Shown here: positions 5,673 to 5,865 of the stretch, in pieces
Layout of the letters: every line of letters starts with the position of its first letter
Numbering within the stretch: position 1 is the first letter of the stretch
DNA from: an uncultured Eubacteriales bacterium
Lineage (GTDB): Bacteria > Bacillota > Clostridia > Christensenellales > Aristaeellaceae
Direction of reading: 5' to 3'
Assembly: GCA_900553315.1 (NCBI GenBank)
Contig: USCW01000109.1
Coordinates: 1 to 5,865, forward strand
Length of the DNA: 5,865 bases
Made by a program: the position numbers and the translations under genes
The notes under the pieces: model-generated
Databases searched by the model: none
What the model saw: the letters and a program-made list of their open reading frames with translations, nothing else
Told to the model about the DNA's origin: nothing

Positions 5673-5865
5673 CTCAGTCATGTGCGTAAACGCGCATGAC
5701 TGAGCCTTCTGTGGAAGGAGCCAAAGGGGAGCGTCTGCGGACGCGGGGATTTCGTGCCTGCGGGCACGAGGCGGTGGCTTTCCGATCGCCCCCGCCACCC
5801 CTTCGGGTCCCTGCTTATAAATTGGTATGGGGGTGATAGTTGGCAGGTCGCGGCGGCTCTGTCAG
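5673..5865 (-). repeat. Repeat B, copy 2 (inverted, cut by window edge)
   Basis: The minus strand carries the same ordered blocks as 1609-1777. On the plus strand it shows a row of stem-loops: 5673-5686 with 5691-5704 (14 bp, one G-U), 5705-5709 with 5714-5718, 5731-5735 with 5740-5744 (loop TGCG), 5753-5758 with 5763-5768 (loop TGCG), and the beginning of the TGACAGA hairpin at 5846-5857, whose far arm lies beyond the window. It is longer than copy 1 between CCAAAGG and the GGCGG block, where two stems replace one. Confidence 0.75.

Larger units (their letters stand above)
5399..5865. other. Gene-free region downstream of livF filled with repeats
   Basis: The last 467 bases contain repeat A copy 2, a free-standing hairpin core and an inverted repeat B copy 2. 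Frames that cross it have no ribosome binding sites and only translate the repeats. No U-rich intrinsic terminator for the liv operon is visible; the strong hairpin at 5409-5450 is the nearest candidate for a transcript end. Confidence 0.7.

Noticed and set aside
5325..5798. Minus-strand open frame downstream of livF, and a plus-strand frame at 5407-5703
   Set aside because: Both translate repeat hairpins; the similarity between this product and that of the upstream intergenic region comes from the repeated DNA, not from a conserved protein.

Overview
The window looks like chromosomal DNA of an anaerobic Gram-positive bacterium of the Bacillota (Clostridia type). The reasons are strong AGGAGG-like ribosome binding sites, a moderately high GC content, an iron-dependent lactaldehyde reductase, a Liv-type amino acid transporter whose LivG carries an extra stretch I associate with Firmicutes homologues, and dense hairpin-rich intergenic repeats of a kind I recall from gut Clostridia. 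The taxonomy is inference; no rRNA or marker gene is present.

Layout. On the minus strand, 1-245 holds the first 81 codons of a fucO-like gene that runs off the left edge. It has a good promoter (315-343) and a strong ribosome binding site. Next, also on the minus strand, is a complete SGNH/GDSL esterase gene (409-1362) of unknown substrate. From 1363 to 1883 there is no protein gene. That stretch holds repeat A copy 1 (1392-1537), repeat B copy 1 (1609-1777), a tRNA-Arg(CCG)-like remnant on the minus strand (1792-1832) and the livH leader with a hairpin over its ribosome binding site. From 1884 to 5398, on the plus strand, lies a compact operon livH-livM-livG-livF: two permeases and two ATPases of a branched-chain amino acid type ABC importer. 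Its genes are separated by 10 nt or overlap as ATGA. From 5399 to the end there is again no gene, only repeat A copy 2 (5409-5552), a lone hairpin core (5622-5652) and an inverted repeat B copy 2 (5673-5865, cut by the window edge).

How it works together. LivH and LivM should form the membrane channel, and LivG and LivF the ATPase dimer. The periplasmic-type binding protein (livJ/livK) that gives specificity is absent here; the place where it often sits, upstream of livH, is filled with repeats. The two minus-strand genes are not obviously related to the operon.

The most interesting signal is the repeat system. The same two families flank the operon on both sides, A in direct and B in inverted orientation. 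Their stem mismatches and tetraloops consistently favour folding as RNA from one strand of the element. One B copy abuts a decayed tRNA-Arg. No transposase, CRISPR array or phage gene was seen.
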